DNA of 64,000 bases from Wenzhouxiangella sp042310355 (lineage in GTDB: Bacteria; Pseudomonadota; Gammaproteobacteria; Xanthomonadales; Wenzhouxiangellaceae). The DNA lies in NCBI RefSeq assembly GCF_042310355.1, contig NZ_JBHJMR010000002.1, positions 372,001 through 436,000 of the forward strand, given 5' to 3'. The position numbers and the translations under genes are program-made. Shown in pieces: positions 8,410 through 17,229 of this stretch. The notes below the pieces were generated by a model, which searched no databases, was not told the origin of the DNA, and saw only the letters and a program-made list of their open reading frames with translations. Position 1 is the first letter of the stretch. Each line of letters starts with the position of its first letter.

Positions 8410-9339
8410 CTACAGTGATTCGACGTGACGAATCATGCGCTCTCGCATTTCCTGCGACGGCATGGGCTCGTGCCCGGCGCGCATGTTCTCGATGACATGG
8501 TCGACGCTCGTCGTGGCCGGAATGGCGCAGGTGATCGCCGGGTGGCTGACGATGAACTTCAGCAGGAAGTCGGACCAGTTGCGACAATCGAATTCCTCCC
8601 GCGCCCAGTCGGGCACTTCGTGCCGGCCCTGGATACCCTTGATCAGGCTGCCGCCGTCGTAGGGACGGTTGGCGATCACGGCAATGCCTTTCTCCCGGGC
8701 CAGCGGCAGCAGCCGGTTCTCGACCTCGCGGTGCGTCAAGTTGTAGGTCAACTGCGCGAAATCGATATCGTGGTCGCGCATGATGCGCTCGAACTCGTCG
8801 TGTCGGCGGCCGTGGGAGGTCGTGATGCCGATATGGTCGATCTCGCCGTCGGCCTTCATCTGTTGCAGCACTTCCAGGTGCTCGCGCCAGTCGCTGAGGT
8901 TGTGGATCTGCACAAGCTCGAAGCGCTCGACGCCCCAGCGTTCGGCGAGTTCGGCAACCTGCTCGCGCGTGGATCCGCCGGCCGGGCTCCAGACCTTTTC
9001 GGCGGCAAATAGCGAATCGGGCCGTCCGAGTTTGTCGAGCGCATGGCCCATCACGTCCGGGGCGGAGCCGTACATGGGCGAGGAGTCGACCAGCCCGCCG
9101 CCGTGCTCGAAGAACGCGCGCACCACCTCGGTACGGTCATCGAGCAACTTTGGATCGCTGCCGACGTTGAAGGTCTGCCAGGTGCCCAGTCCGATCACCG
9201 GCAATCTCCCGCCGCCGGGGATGGGCTTGTGAAGCAGTTCGTTGGAGCGGGCAAGGCCCAGCTGCGGCGCGAGCCAGGCGCCCGCCATGCCGGCGCCAAG
9301 CAGTTTGATTGCGTTGCGACGTGAAAAGCGAATGCTCAT
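8410..9339 (-). CDS. Tat-exported aldo/keto reductase
   Basis: 309 aa. The N-terminus carries a twin-arginine signal (SRRNAIKLL, Arg7-Arg8) followed by a hydrophobic stretch, so the folded cofactor-bound enzyme is predicted in the periplasm. The AKR barrel has the full catalytic tetrad: D85, Y90, K115 and H146. IGITTSHGRRHDEF and ANRPYDGG are typical of periplasmic or YeaE-like AKRs. Reaction: NAD(P)H-linked reduction of an aldehyde or ketone; the substrate is unknown and a periplasmic NADPH source is a known puzzle for this group. ATG 9339 overlaps the preceding stop in ATGA (9336-9339). A longer upstream frame is rejected because it reads through the neighbouring membrane-protein gene. Confidence 0.88.
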   Translation of the reverse strand: MSIRFSRRNAIKLLGAGMAGAWLAPQLGLARSNELLHKPIPGGGRLPVIGLGTWQTFNVGSDPKLLDDRTEVVRAFFEHGGGLVDSSPMYGSAPDVMGHALDKLGRPDSLFAAEKVWSPAGGSTREQVAELAERWGVERFELVQIHNLSDWREHLEVLQQMKADGEIDHIGITTSHGRRHDEFERIMRDHDIDFAQLTYNLTHREVENRLLPLAREKGIAVIANRPYDGGSLIKGIQGRHEVPDWAREEFDCRNWSDFLLKFIVSHPAITCAIPATTSVDHVIENMRAGHEPMPSQEMRERMIRHVESL

Positions 9340-9743
9340 TGCGACCTCGTGGCGAAGCGTTCGGGCCTGTAGACCACCGTAGCAAGAATCAGTGCGAAGG
9401 CCGTGAGCACGAACACCTTGTTCACGAACCAGTTCGTTCGCCAGATCGACCATTCCGGCTCCGCCAGGAAGAGCACGAACAGGGTCACGATGATGATGAT
9501 CTCGACCACCGCCATGCCCGCCGCCAGCCAGCGCGTGTACCACGGCTGCGCCAGCAGCGCCCAGCCTAGCCAGACATGAGCCACGGGCCAAAGGTCCCAG
9601 AACACGTGCGCGTGCCAGGGCAGGCCATTGGACAGGGCGAAGGCAACCGGAAAAACGTACTTGATGAACACCGACCAGGCGGCCAGCACGAACAGCAGGT
9701 GGGCCAGAAAGACGACCCAGGCCGACCGGGATTCTGCGTTCAT
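9336..9743 (-). CDS. Small four-helix membrane protein
   Basis: 135 aa with four hydrophobic helices and conserved-looking Trp, His and Pro residues in loops (LPWHAHVFWD, FVNKVFV). No family was recognised with certainty. Start ATG 9743 gives an N-terminus MNAESRSAW and leaves 16 nt after the vWA protein stop. The stop overlaps the reductase start (ATGA), indicating translational coupling. The His-rich loop could bind haem or quinone and link the periplasmic reductase to the membrane; this is inference from context only. Confidence 0.7.
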   Translation of the reverse strand: MNAESRSAWVVFLAHLLFVLAAWSVFIKYVFPVAFALSNGLPWHAHVFWDLWPVAHVWLGWALLAQPWYTRWLAAGMAVVEIIIIVTLFVLFLAEPEWSIWRTNWFVNKVFVLTAFALILATVVYRPERFATRSQ

Positions 9744-9759
9744 GAAGGTCAGTCTGCGC

Positions 9760-12012
9760 TCATTGATCGCTGTCTTCAACGGTGATGGGCCGGCGCGCCA
9801 CGATGCTGCGATCCTGGCGCAGGATGTAGCGAATCTCGTAGTCGCCAGGCTCCGAGGGCATCTCGAGTTCGAGCGGCGAGCCCTTGTTGGTGTAGGCGAA
9901 GTTGATGTGGTCGCCGGAATCGGCGCCGGGCCTGGCGATGACGATGTAGTCGCGCCGGTAGTCCGGGCCCTGCCACTCGACCGCGATGTCATCCCCGGCA
10001 ACCGCGGTCTCGGGCGCCGAAAGACTCGCTTCGACCGGCTCGACGGTGATGGCGCGTCGCGCCAGCACGATGCGGTCCTGACGCTGGATGTAGCGGATCT
10101 CGTAATCGCCGGCTTCCGGCGGCATCGTCAGTTCCAGCGGTGAGCCGTCGTTGGTGTAGGTGAAGTTGATATGGCTGCCGGACTTGTCGCCGGGCCGCGC
10201 GATCGAAATGTAGTCGCGCTGGTAGTCCGGGCCCTGCCATTCGACCGTGATGCTATCGCCCGCGGCGGCGGTCTCGGGCGCCGACAGGCTCGCCTCGACC
10301 GGCTCGACGGTGATGGTGCGTCGCGCCAGCACGGTGCGGTCCTGACGCTGGATATAGCGAATCTCGTAATCGCCGGCCTCCGGCGGCATCGTCAACTCCA
10401 GCGGCGAGCCCTCGCTGGTGTAGCCGAAGTTGATATGGCTGCCGGACTTGTCGCCGGGCCGCGCGATCGAAATGTAGTCGCGCTGGTAGTCCGGGCCCTG
10501 CCATTCGACCGTGATGCTATCGCCCGCGGCGGCGGTCTCGGGCGCCGACAGGCTCGCCTCGACCGGCTCGACGGTGATGGTGCGCTGCGCCAGCACGGTT
10601 CGGTCCTGGCGCTGGATGTAGCGGATCTCGTACTCGCCGGGGTCCGGCGGCATCCGAAGTTCGAGCGGTGAGCCTTCCCCGGTGTAGGTGAAGTTGATGT
10701 GCTTGCCGGCCGTGTCGTCGGGCCGCGTGATCGAGATGTAGTCGCGCTCGTAGTTCGGACCCTGCCATTCGACCGTGATGTCGTCCCCGGCAGCGGCGGT
10801 GTCGGGCGCAGTGAGGCTGGCTTCGACCGGTTCTACGGTAATGGGCCGGCGTGCCAGGATGGTGCGGTCCTGGCGCTGGACATAGCGGATTTCATAGTCG
10901 CCGGCCTCGGGCGGCATCGCCAGCTCGAGCGGTGAGCCCTCCCTGGTGTAGGTGAAGTTGATGTGCTTGCCGGGCCGGTCGTCGGGCCGGGTGATGGCGA
11001 TATAGTCGTTCTCGTAGTCCGGTCCCCGCCATTCGACCGAGATGTGTTCACCCGCGGGGGCGGAATCGGGCGCGGAGACGCTGGCCTCGACCGGTTCGAC
11101 GGTGATGGACTCACGCGCCAGGATCTGCCGCCCCTGGCGCCGGATGTAGCGAAGCTCGTATTCGCCTTCTTCCGGCGGAAGGGTCACCGTCAGGGGCGAA
11201 CCCTCCTCGGTGTAGGTGAAATTGATGTGCCGGTTGGCCGACTCCTCCTTGTGCGCGATCGCAATATAGTCGCGTTCCTCGTCGGGGCCGGTCCATTCGA
11301 TCTCGACCGTGCCGCCGGCAAGGCCGGATTCCGGTGCGGTCAGGCTCGCTTCGGCCGGCTCGGGCTCGGGCTGGCTGACTGCCTCGAGCGCATCGGAGAG
11401 TTCGCTCGCGTCGGCCGCGCTGAAAAAGCGTCCGCCGGTATTCTCGGCCAGGCAGCGCAACTGGGCCTGGTCCTCGCTGTCCTCGACATCGAAGCCGACC
11501 ACGTGGGCGGTGAAATCAATGCCGAGTTCGTCCAGGCGCCGGCCCACTTCGCAGGGGTCTTGATCGCAGGTCTCGCGCCCGTCGGAGATCAGGATCACGG
11601 AAGCCTTCTCCTCCTCGTATTTCAAGGCCTCGGCGGCCGCGACCACGGCGTCGGAAAGCGGCGTCTTGCCGCGCGGATTCAGCCCGGCCACCGCTTCGCG
11701 GATGGCATCGCGCGTATCCGGGCCGGGCGGCACCAGCAGTTCGATATCGGCGCAGTTGCCTTTCTCGCGATGCCCGTAGGCGCTCAGGCCCAGGTAACGT
11801 TCCGGCGGCATGGAATCGAGCAGGTCGTCGATGACTTGCCGCGCGATCGCGATCTTCGGCTCGCCCTCGATCTGACCCCACATCGAGCCGGAGGCGTCGA
11901 GCACGAGAATGGACTTCTCCGCCTGCCCCTGTTCAGCCTGGGCTGCCATGGGCAGCCATGCGGCCATCACCAAGGCGGCAAGCGCCCGACGAACTGGAAT
12001 TTCCCTGATCAC
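9760..12012 (-). CDS. Secreted vWA-domain protein with six tandem 88-aa repeats
   Basis: 750 aa. A signal peptide (residues 1-26, ending AAQA) precedes a von Willebrand A domain with a complete MIDAS-type motif DASGS (39-43), a later GKTPLSDA Thr and ISDGRETCD Asp, plus C-pairs. After a Pro/Glu linker come six tandem copies of a beta-sandwich-like module, each opening EAS-[LV]-x-AP and ending ITVEPV, with a core HINFTYT...GSPLEL and a final YEIRY-x-RQ-x-R. Copies are exactly 88 residues. The start is GTG 12012, 7 nt after AGGAG; upstream in-frame codons would put 16 residues before the signal peptide. The fold suggests metal-dependent adhesion or scaffold binding on the cell surface or in the periplasm. 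First gene of a four-gene operon. Confidence 0.85.
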   Translation of the reverse strand: MIREIPVRRALAALVMAAWLPMAAQAEQGQAEKSILVLDASGSMWGQIEGEPKIAIARQVIDDLLDSMPPERYLGLSAYGHREKGNCADIELLVPPGPDTRDAIREAVAGLNPRGKTPLSDAVVAAAEALKYEEEKASVILISDGRETCDQDPCEVGRRLDELGIDFTAHVVGFDVEDSEDQAQLRCLAENTGGRFFSAADASELSDALEAVSQPEPEPAEASLTAPESGLAGGTVEIEWTGPDEERDYIAIAHKEESANRHINFTYTEEGSPLTVTLPPEEGEYELRYIRRQGRQILARESITVEPVEASVSAPDSAPAGEHISVEWRGPDYENDYIAITRPDDRPGKHINFTYTREGSPLELAMPPEAGDYEIRYVQRQDRTILARRPITVEPVEASLTAPDTAAAGDDITVEWQGPNYERDYISITRPDDTAGKHINFTYTGEGSPLELRMPPDPGEYEIRYIQRQDRTVLAQRTITVEPVEASLSAPETAAAGDSITVEWQGPDYQRDYISIARPGDKSGSHINFGYTSEGSPLELTMPPEAGDYEIRYIQRQDRTVLARRTITVEPVEASLSAPETAAAGDSITVEWQGPDYQRDYISIARPGDKSGSHINFTYTNDGSPLELTMPPEAGDYEIRYIQRQDRIVLARRAITVEPVEASLSAPETAVAGDDIAVEWQGPDYRRDYIVIARPGADSGDHINFAYTNKGSPLELEMPSEPGDYEIRYILRQDRSIVARRPITVEDSDQ
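9769..11352 (-). repeat. Six tandem 264-bp coding repeats
   Basis: Six in-frame copies of a 264-bp unit within the vWA gene. Copies 4 and 5 (about 10033-10560) are nearly identical in protein and visibly so in DNA, while copies 1 and 6 differ most. This gradient is the usual mark of recent internal duplication or gene conversion in the array centre, so copy number may vary between strains. Confidence 0.9.
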
Positions 12013-12105
12013 AACAACTCTCCTGACTGATTCCACATTCTCCTCACCAATACGCGCCAAGCACCCGAATCATGCCATCGGCGATACTCGGCTGGACGGC
12101 CCGGT

Positions 12106-12714
12106 TCAATCTTCCAGGCCACCCTCTCGGCCACGCGATCGAGACCCGGCGAGCCAACTCAGGCCCCAGACCACCAGCGCCCCCAGGGCAATGATCACGA
12201 CCACACCGAAGAACACCGGCACCAGCAGCGCCAGCGCCACGGCCAGCATGCTTCCCCCGGTCTCGCCGGTCGACAGCAGCGGGTTGGCCAGGCCGCCGCT
12301 CGAGGCGGTCGAAAGCCCGCGGGCCACCACCGTCGAACCCTGCACGATGCCGGCGGTACCCCCACCCAGGAGCGCGGCCGCACTCCACTGCGCCATCGGA
12401 TTCATCTCGGGCAGCAGGGAAGACACAATCACCGTCCCGCCGGCCAGGGCGGCAGGTGTGGCTAGCAGGTCGAGCATGTTGTCGACCAGCGGTACGTAGT
12501 AAGCGCCGGCCTCCAGCAATGCCGCGACGCCGACAATTACCAGGAACGGCTCGGAAGTCATCCAGGCGAACTGTTCGCCCAGCGGCAGCAGCTCGAAGCG
12601 CCCGGCCAGGCCGAGCGCCAGGATGGGAATGAACACGCGCAGCCCGGCCGCGGCACTCAAGCAAATGCCGGCCATCACGGCCGACAGCACTCCGATTTCC
12701 ATAACGGGCTCCAT
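12106..12714 (-). CDS. DUF4126-family membrane protein
   Basis: 202 aa, glycine- and alanine-rich, with four to five hydrophobic segments. The N-terminal SAAAGLRVFIPILALGLAG and the central EAGAYYVPLVDNMLDLLATP phrase are typical of DUF4126 proteins. No catalytic motif is seen; function is unknown. ATG at 12714 is chosen; a second ATG four codons in would be equivalent. It lies 93 bp upstream of the vWA operon on the same strand but is probably separate. Confidence 0.85.
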   Translation of the reverse strand: MEPVMEIGVLSAVMAGICLSAAAGLRVFIPILALGLAGRFELLPLGEQFAWMTSEPFLVIVGVAALLEAGAYYVPLVDNMLDLLATPAALAGGTVIVSSLLPEMNPMAQWSAAALLGGGTAGIVQGSTVVARGLSTASSGGLANPLLSTGETGGSMLAVALALLVPVFFGVVVIIALGALVVWGLSWLAGSRSRGREGGLED

Positions 12715-12793
12715 GACCGGATTCTACCGCAGGGTCGGTTTCCAGCCTCGCTCGGCTCATTGGGTGCGCTCGAACGCGAGGGCAGTCCCGCGA

Positions 12794-12979
12794 CTACTCC
12801 GGCGCTACGGCACGGCCGGCAACCTGACCAATGACGCCCGCCTGGCCGCCCTGGCGATCGAGTACAACGCCACGCTGTATTCAGCCGACCACGACTTCCG
12901 CCGCTTCGGGGGAGTGGACTACGCCAATCCCTTGTGCGGTTCCCGACTGCAGGAATCCGGGGAAGCGTATTCCGATTGA
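12794..12979 (+). pseudogene. Remnant of a VapC-type PIN-domain toxin
   Basis: About 50 codons starting LLRRYGTAGNLTNDARLAAL match the C-terminal half of VapC ribonucleases, including the Asp of the ND-A-LAALAIE segment, the YSADHDFRRF segment with its catalytic Asp, and the closing NPL. The N-terminal half with the first Asp and the vapB antitoxin are absent; upstream sequence in this frame shows no PIN similarity. It ends at TGA 12977-12979. This is a decayed toxin-antitoxin locus, not an active toxin. Confidence 0.75.
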
Positions 12980-13094
12980 GAACTCACGCGCTGCCGTCCG
13001 TGCCGACCATGACGGACTTCCCCGCGCTGCCCGTTTTGACTCTCGCGCGCTCAGCCGGTAGCGTCGGTTTACATTGGCTGTTTTTGCTGCTTCA

Positions 13095-13925
13095 ATGAAA
13101 AGACGTACTCTTGCCCGGCTCCTGGTTACATCGGCCGCGATCCTCGTTGCCGGGTCGGCCATCGGTTGCAGCTGCCGACCCAACGTTCAAGGCTTCGGGT
13201 GGCAAGCCGAATTCGAGCGATCGGTAGCAGTGTTTGCCGGACGGGTTGTCGATTACCAGGAGCAGGAAGCGCGCTGGCAGATCGCCAACGGCAGAGCCCG
13301 ACGGATTTACCGCAGCGATGCCCCCGAAACCTATACGTTCGAAATTCACGCTGTCTGGAAGGGCGAGGTAGGGGATCGCTTCGACCTTGAGACCATGGCT
13401 TCACAGGCTTCCTGCGGTTATCCATTCCGCATGGATCGAATCTACCTGGTGTTCGCGCGGGGAAACGATGAAGGTGCGCCGAAGGCCAGCCATTGCAGCC
13501 TGACTGAGCCCTGGGAGCTGGCCCTGCGCGAACGCCACCGCGTCGGGTCGCCCGATCGCGTTATTCGGCCGCTAAGCGCCATGCCGACGCTTGAGCGTAT
13601 CGATGCCTGGCTTGACGGAGACGACGGCAAACGCAGGCGGGCCGCGATCGACTTCTGGCGAGACCTCGATTGCGGCATCGAGCTGCTCTACTGGCGGATC
13701 AACGACCTGCCGATCAGCGAGATAAGCCGCCGCTCGCTGATGCGGGATCTGGGCCGGGCCGCACACTTTTTCCGAGAGGCTGGATCGACCTCGGAGCTCA
13801 CCCCGTTGCACCTGATGCCACCCCCGCGCCACCGGCCCAACCCGGACCACGCCCCGCGAAGCTGCTCGGATGCCACCCGGGCCTGGGTTAACCGGCGGGT
13901 GCGGGAGTTGGCCGGGCAGGACTGA
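13095..13925 (+). CDS. Exported NTR/TIMP-like protein
   Basis: 276 aa. The N-terminus is a signal sequence ending AIGC25-S-C27; Cys25 could be a lipobox cysteine or the first Cys of the fold. The segment C-S-C-x16-ERSVAVFAGRVV, then YTFEIHAVWKG, then CGYPF and YLVFA is the pattern of the NTR/TIMP-like OB-fold domain of bacteria (residues about 25-150). The C-terminal 120 residues are helical, with a CSDATRAWVNRR end. Bacterial members are uncharacterised; the animal family inhibits metalloproteases. ATG 13095 is preferred over GTG/ATG codons upstream because it starts the signal peptide. It precedes the TAXI gene by 55 nt. Confidence 0.75.
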   Translation: MKRRTLARLLVTSAAILVAGSAIGCSCRPNVQGFGWQAEFERSVAVFAGRVVDYQEQEARWQIANGRARRIYRSDAPETYTFEIHAVWKGEVGDRFDLETMASQASCGYPFRMDRIYLVFARGNDEGAPKASHCSLTEPWELALRERHRVGSPDRVIRPLSAMPTLERIDAWLDGDDGKRRRAAIDFWRDLDCGIELLYWRINDLPISEISRRSLMRDLGRAAHFFREAGSTSELTPLHLMPPPRHRPNPDHAPRSCSDATRAWVNRRVRELAGQD

Positions 13926-13980
13926 AGTCGGGGCCGATGGCGTGCGTGCTTTCTCGCCAGATTCCAGACAGAATGCCCGC

Positions 13981-15036
13981 ATGCAACGTCGAATTGTTTT
14001 TCTGCTGGTCTTCGTGGTCGCGGGGGCGCTGATCGCGGCAGGCCTGGCCGGGCAGGGTGGCGCCGAGCGCGACGATTCGCGTACCTATATCCTGGCCACC
14101 GCCACGACCGGCGGGACCTTTTACCCGGTCGGTGTCGCCATCGCCACGCTCACGAAGCAGGTGCTGGCCGAGCCTCACGGGGTGGCGCTGGCGGCGATCA
14201 GCAGCGCGGGTTCGCAGGAAAACCTGCGGCTGATGCGCTCGGGCGAGGCGCAGTTCGCCATTCTCCAGGGGCTCTACGGCGCCTGGGCCTGGAACGGAAG
14301 CGGCCGGCTTTCCGGCGAAGAACCGTTTGACGGTTTGCGCAGCGTGACGGCCCTGTGGCCCAACGTCGAACACTTCGTCATCCGGCGCGAGTTCGCCGAA
14401 ACCGAAACGGTCGCCGACCTGGCGAACCTGACCGGTCGGCGTTTTTCCATCGGCGCGCGCTATTCGGGCACCGAGGGCTCCAACCGACATATCCTGTCCG
14501 CGCTGGAGCTCGACCCCGACCAGCGCTTCGACCTGGTCTACCAGGGTTACGGCGCCAGCGCCGACGCTTTTCGCAACCGCATGATCGACGGCATGAACAC
14601 GCCGGCCGGCGTGCCCGTCGGCGCAGTCACGCGCGTGATGGCCGCCAGTGGTGACGAGGCCGTGCTGCTCGGTTTCGGCCAGTCGCACCTGGCCGCCGTC
14701 AACCGTGACTACCCGGGGCTCTACCGCTTCGTCGAGATCGAGGCCGGCACCTATCCGCACCAGGACCGCGACGTGCGCACCATCGGCCAGGCCAACCTGC
14801 TGGCGACCACCGCTGAGGTGCCCGAAGAGCACGTCTACCGCGTGCTGCGCGCGCTCTACGACAATCTCTCGTTCCTGCACGCCTTCCATGCCGCCACCCG
14901 CGTCATGCAGCCGGAGACGGCGCTCGACGGCCTGCCGGTGCCGCTGCATCCCGGCGCGGTGCGCTTCTACCGCGAGATCGGGCTCGACATTCCCGAACGG
15001 CTCCTGCCGCCGGAACTCGCCGTGGACGGGCCGTGA
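13981..15036 (+). CDS. TAXI-family TRAP transporter solute-binding protein
   Basis: 351 aa with an N-terminal membrane/signal segment. ATATTGGTFYPVGVAIATLT is the diagnostic opening of TAXI proteins, followed by NLRLMRSGEAQFAILQ and the SGTE-x-N-x4-LSALEL segment, which form the two lobes of the binding cleft. TAXI proteins capture an organic acid or glutamate-like ligand in the periplasm and pass it to a fused TRAP permease; the ligand here cannot be read. The stop overlaps the start of the permease gene in GTGA (15033-15036). Confidence 0.92.
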   Translation: MQRRIVFLLVFVVAGALIAAGLAGQGGAERDDSRTYILATATTGGTFYPVGVAIATLTKQVLAEPHGVALAAISSAGSQENLRLMRSGEAQFAILQGLYGAWAWNGSGRLSGEEPFDGLRSVTALWPNVEHFVIRREFAETETVADLANLTGRRFSIGARYSGTEGSNRHILSALELDPDQRFDLVYQGYGASADAFRNRMIDGMNTPAGVPVGAVTRVMAASGDEAVLLGFGQSHLAAVNRDYPGLYRFVEIEAGTYPHQDRDVRTIGQANLLATTAEVPEEHVYRVLRALYDNLSFLHAFHAATRVMQPETALDGLPVPLHPGAVRFYREIGLDIPERLLPPELAVDGP

Positions 15037-17159
15037 GCTCGAAGGGGTGGCAGGCACTGACCGACAGCGCGCGGCGCAGCGGGCTCGACGGCGGGCGCGA
15101 TCTGCCGCCGGCCGTGTCGGTGGCGGTGTTCGTATATGCCGCGCTGGTCGCTGCGCTGCATATCGTGATCAACACCGTGGTGATGCTGCCCGACCTGTGG
15201 GTGGCGGCGTTCCACTTCGTCGGTTTCGGGACGCTGGCGCTGGTGCTGTTTCCGGCCGGCGGAGCCGTGCGCGGCCGTGCCGGTCGACTCGCCTGGCTGG
15301 ATATCGCGGCCGGGCTGGTCCTCGTGGTCTGCGTCGTCGCCGTCGTGTGGCTCGAGACCCCGCTCTACGAGCGCGGGCTCCGCTTTGACTGGGGCCACTG
15401 GCTGGCCTGCCTGGGCGTGGTCGTCCTGGCCATCGAACTGACCCGGCGCACGGCCGGGTGGCTGATTCCGCTTCTGATCGTTCTGCTGCTGAGCTATGCG
15501 GTGTGGTGGGGCGATCTTATCGGCGGGGTGTTCGCGTTTCCCGGCCTGAGCCTGGAAACCATGCTGTTTCGCGCGGTCTACACCTCCGACGGCATGTTCG
15601 GCTCGATCGCCCGCATCTCCTGGAGCTACGTGTTCATGTTCATCCTGCTCGGCGCGTTCCTGCTGCGCTCCGGGGCGGGGGACTTCATCATCGCGCTCTC
15701 GCGCGCCGCGGCCGGTCGGATCACCGGCGGGCCGGGGCTGGTGGCGGTGGCTTCCTCGGGCCTGATGGGCTCGATCACCGGCTCGGCCGTGGCCAATACC
15801 GCCTCGACCGGCGTCATTACCATTCCGATGATGAAGCGCGCCGGCTTTTCGCCGCGCTTCGCCGGCGGGGTCGAGGCAGCCGCCTCGACCGGCGGGCAGC
15901 TGATGCCGCCGGTCATGGGCGCCGGGGCCTTCCTGATGGCGAACTTCACCGGCATTCCCTATCTATCCATCATCGCCGCCGCACTCGTCCCGGCCTTGCT
16001 CTACTTTCTCTCGCTCGGGTTCTTCGTTCGCATCCGCGCGCGCCGGCTCGACCTCGCACCCCAAAACGACGACGACGGTGTCCCGATCGGGCAGGCCATG
16101 CGCCGGGGCTGGCCGTTGCTGCTACCGCTGGCGGTACTGATCGGGCTGTTGATGGCCGGATTCACGCCAGTCTATGCCGCCGGCATCGCCATCGTGGCGG
16201 TGATCGCCGCGTCCTGGCTGACGCCGGTGCGCATGGGGCCGCTGGCCATCGTCGAGGCGCTGGGCGCCGGGGCGCGCACCATGGCGCCGACCGCAATGCT
16301 GCTCATTGCCGTAGGCCTGATCGTTAACGTGCTCACCACCACCGGCATCGGCAATACCTTCTCGATCATGATCGGCGATTGGGCCGGCGCCAGTCTGCTC
16401 GTGGCAATGGCGCTGGTGGCGCTGGCCTCGCTGATCCTCGGCATGGGCTTGCCGGTGACCGCCGCCTACATCGTGCTGGCGGCGATCTCGGCGCCGACGC
16501 TCTACGGATTGATGCTCCAGACCGACCTGGTCGAGGCGCTGGTTCGCGGCGAAATCACCACAATGGCGCGCGAGGCCATCGTCATGGCCCGGCCGGGCGT
16601 GGAGGGCCTGCTGGGCTCACCCATGCCGCCCGACCAGGCGCGCGAGCTGGTCACGGCGCTGACACCCGAACTGCAGCGAGCCGTCGCCGATGACCTGCTC
16701 GACCCGGCCGTCCTGACCGGCGCACTGCTCGCCGCCCACATGATCGTGTTCTGGTTCAGCCAGGACTCGAACGTGACCCCGCCGGTGGCCCTGGCCGCCT
16801 TCACGGCGGCCGGCATCGCCGGCGAAAAGCCGATGGCCACGGGATTCACCGCCTGGAAACTGGCCAAGGGGCTCTACATCATTCCGCTGCTGTTCGCCTA
16901 CACCCCGCTGATTCATGGCGACTGGCCAGAAGTGCTGATCGTCGCCGGATTCGCGCTGGCCGGGCTTTACGCCATGGCCGGGGTGTTCGAGGGCTGGCTG
17001 GAGGGTCCGCTCTCGTTGCCGTCGCGAGGATTGCTCGCCGTGCTTTCCACCGTCCTGCTGTTCCCGCATTCGTGGTGGCTGCTCGACATCGCGGCATTGC
17101 TCGCCCTGGCGGGCCTGGTCGCCTGGAGCCGGTCAGCGCACCCATCGGGTCGACAATAG
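15033..17159 (+). CDS. TRAP transporter fused permease (DctQM type)
   Basis: 708 aa, mostly hydrophobic. The small DctQ-like part (residues about 25-140) is fused to a large DctM-like part of about a dozen helices. The conserved SSGLMGSITGSAVANTASTG and GGQLMPPVMGAGAFLMA segments are the two Na+/substrate-site hairpins, and the second half repeats this as GMGLPVTAAYIVLA and SNVTPPVALAAFTAA. It drives sodium- or proton-coupled uptake with the TAXI protein encoded just upstream. The GTG start overlaps the TAXI stop, so the two are translationally coupled. Confidence 0.93.
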   Translation: MSSKGWQALTDSARRSGLDGGRDLPPAVSVAVFVYAALVAALHIVINTVVMLPDLWVAAFHFVGFGTLALVLFPAGGAVRGRAGRLAWLDIAAGLVLVVCVVAVVWLETPLYERGLRFDWGHWLACLGVVVLAIELTRRTAGWLIPLLIVLLLSYAVWWGDLIGGVFAFPGLSLETMLFRAVYTSDGMFGSIARISWSYVFMFILLGAFLLRSGAGDFIIALSRAAAGRITGGPGLVAVASSGLMGSITGSAVANTASTGVITIPMMKRAGFSPRFAGGVEAAASTGGQLMPPVMGAGAFLMANFTGIPYLSIIAAALVPALLYFLSLGFFVRIRARRLDLAPQNDDDGVPIGQAMRRGWPLLLPLAVLIGLLMAGFTPVYAAGIAIVAVIAASWLTPVRMGPLAIVEALGAGARTMAPTAMLLIAVGLIVNVLTTTGIGNTFSIMIGDWAGASLLVAMALVALASLILGMGLPVTAAYIVLAAISAPTLYGLMLQTDLVEALVRGEITTMAREAIVMARPGVEGLLGSPMPPDQARELVTALTPELQRAVADDLLDPAVLTGALLAAHMIVFWFSQDSNVTPPVALAAFTAAGIAGEKPMATGFTAWKLAKGLYIIPLLFAYTPLIHGDWPEVLIVAGFALAGLYAMAGVFEGWLEGPLSLPSRGLLAVLSTVLLFPHSWWLLDIAALLALAGLVAWSRSAHPSGRQ

Positions 17160-17229
17160 CCGCTCCGGCCATTGCAAGCCGCCGCCACGATCGGCAACAA
17201 TCACGGGCGCACTAACGGGGACCAAAACC

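Noticed and set aside
9760..11352. Possible CRISPR array or DNA repeat region
   Set aside because: The 264-bp repeats are in-frame protein repeats; there are no short repeat-spacer units anywhere in the window.
10963..12030. Open frame of about 355 codons opposite the vWA gene
   Set aside because: Mirrors the vWA coding strand and its repeats; no ribosome site and low-complexity translation.
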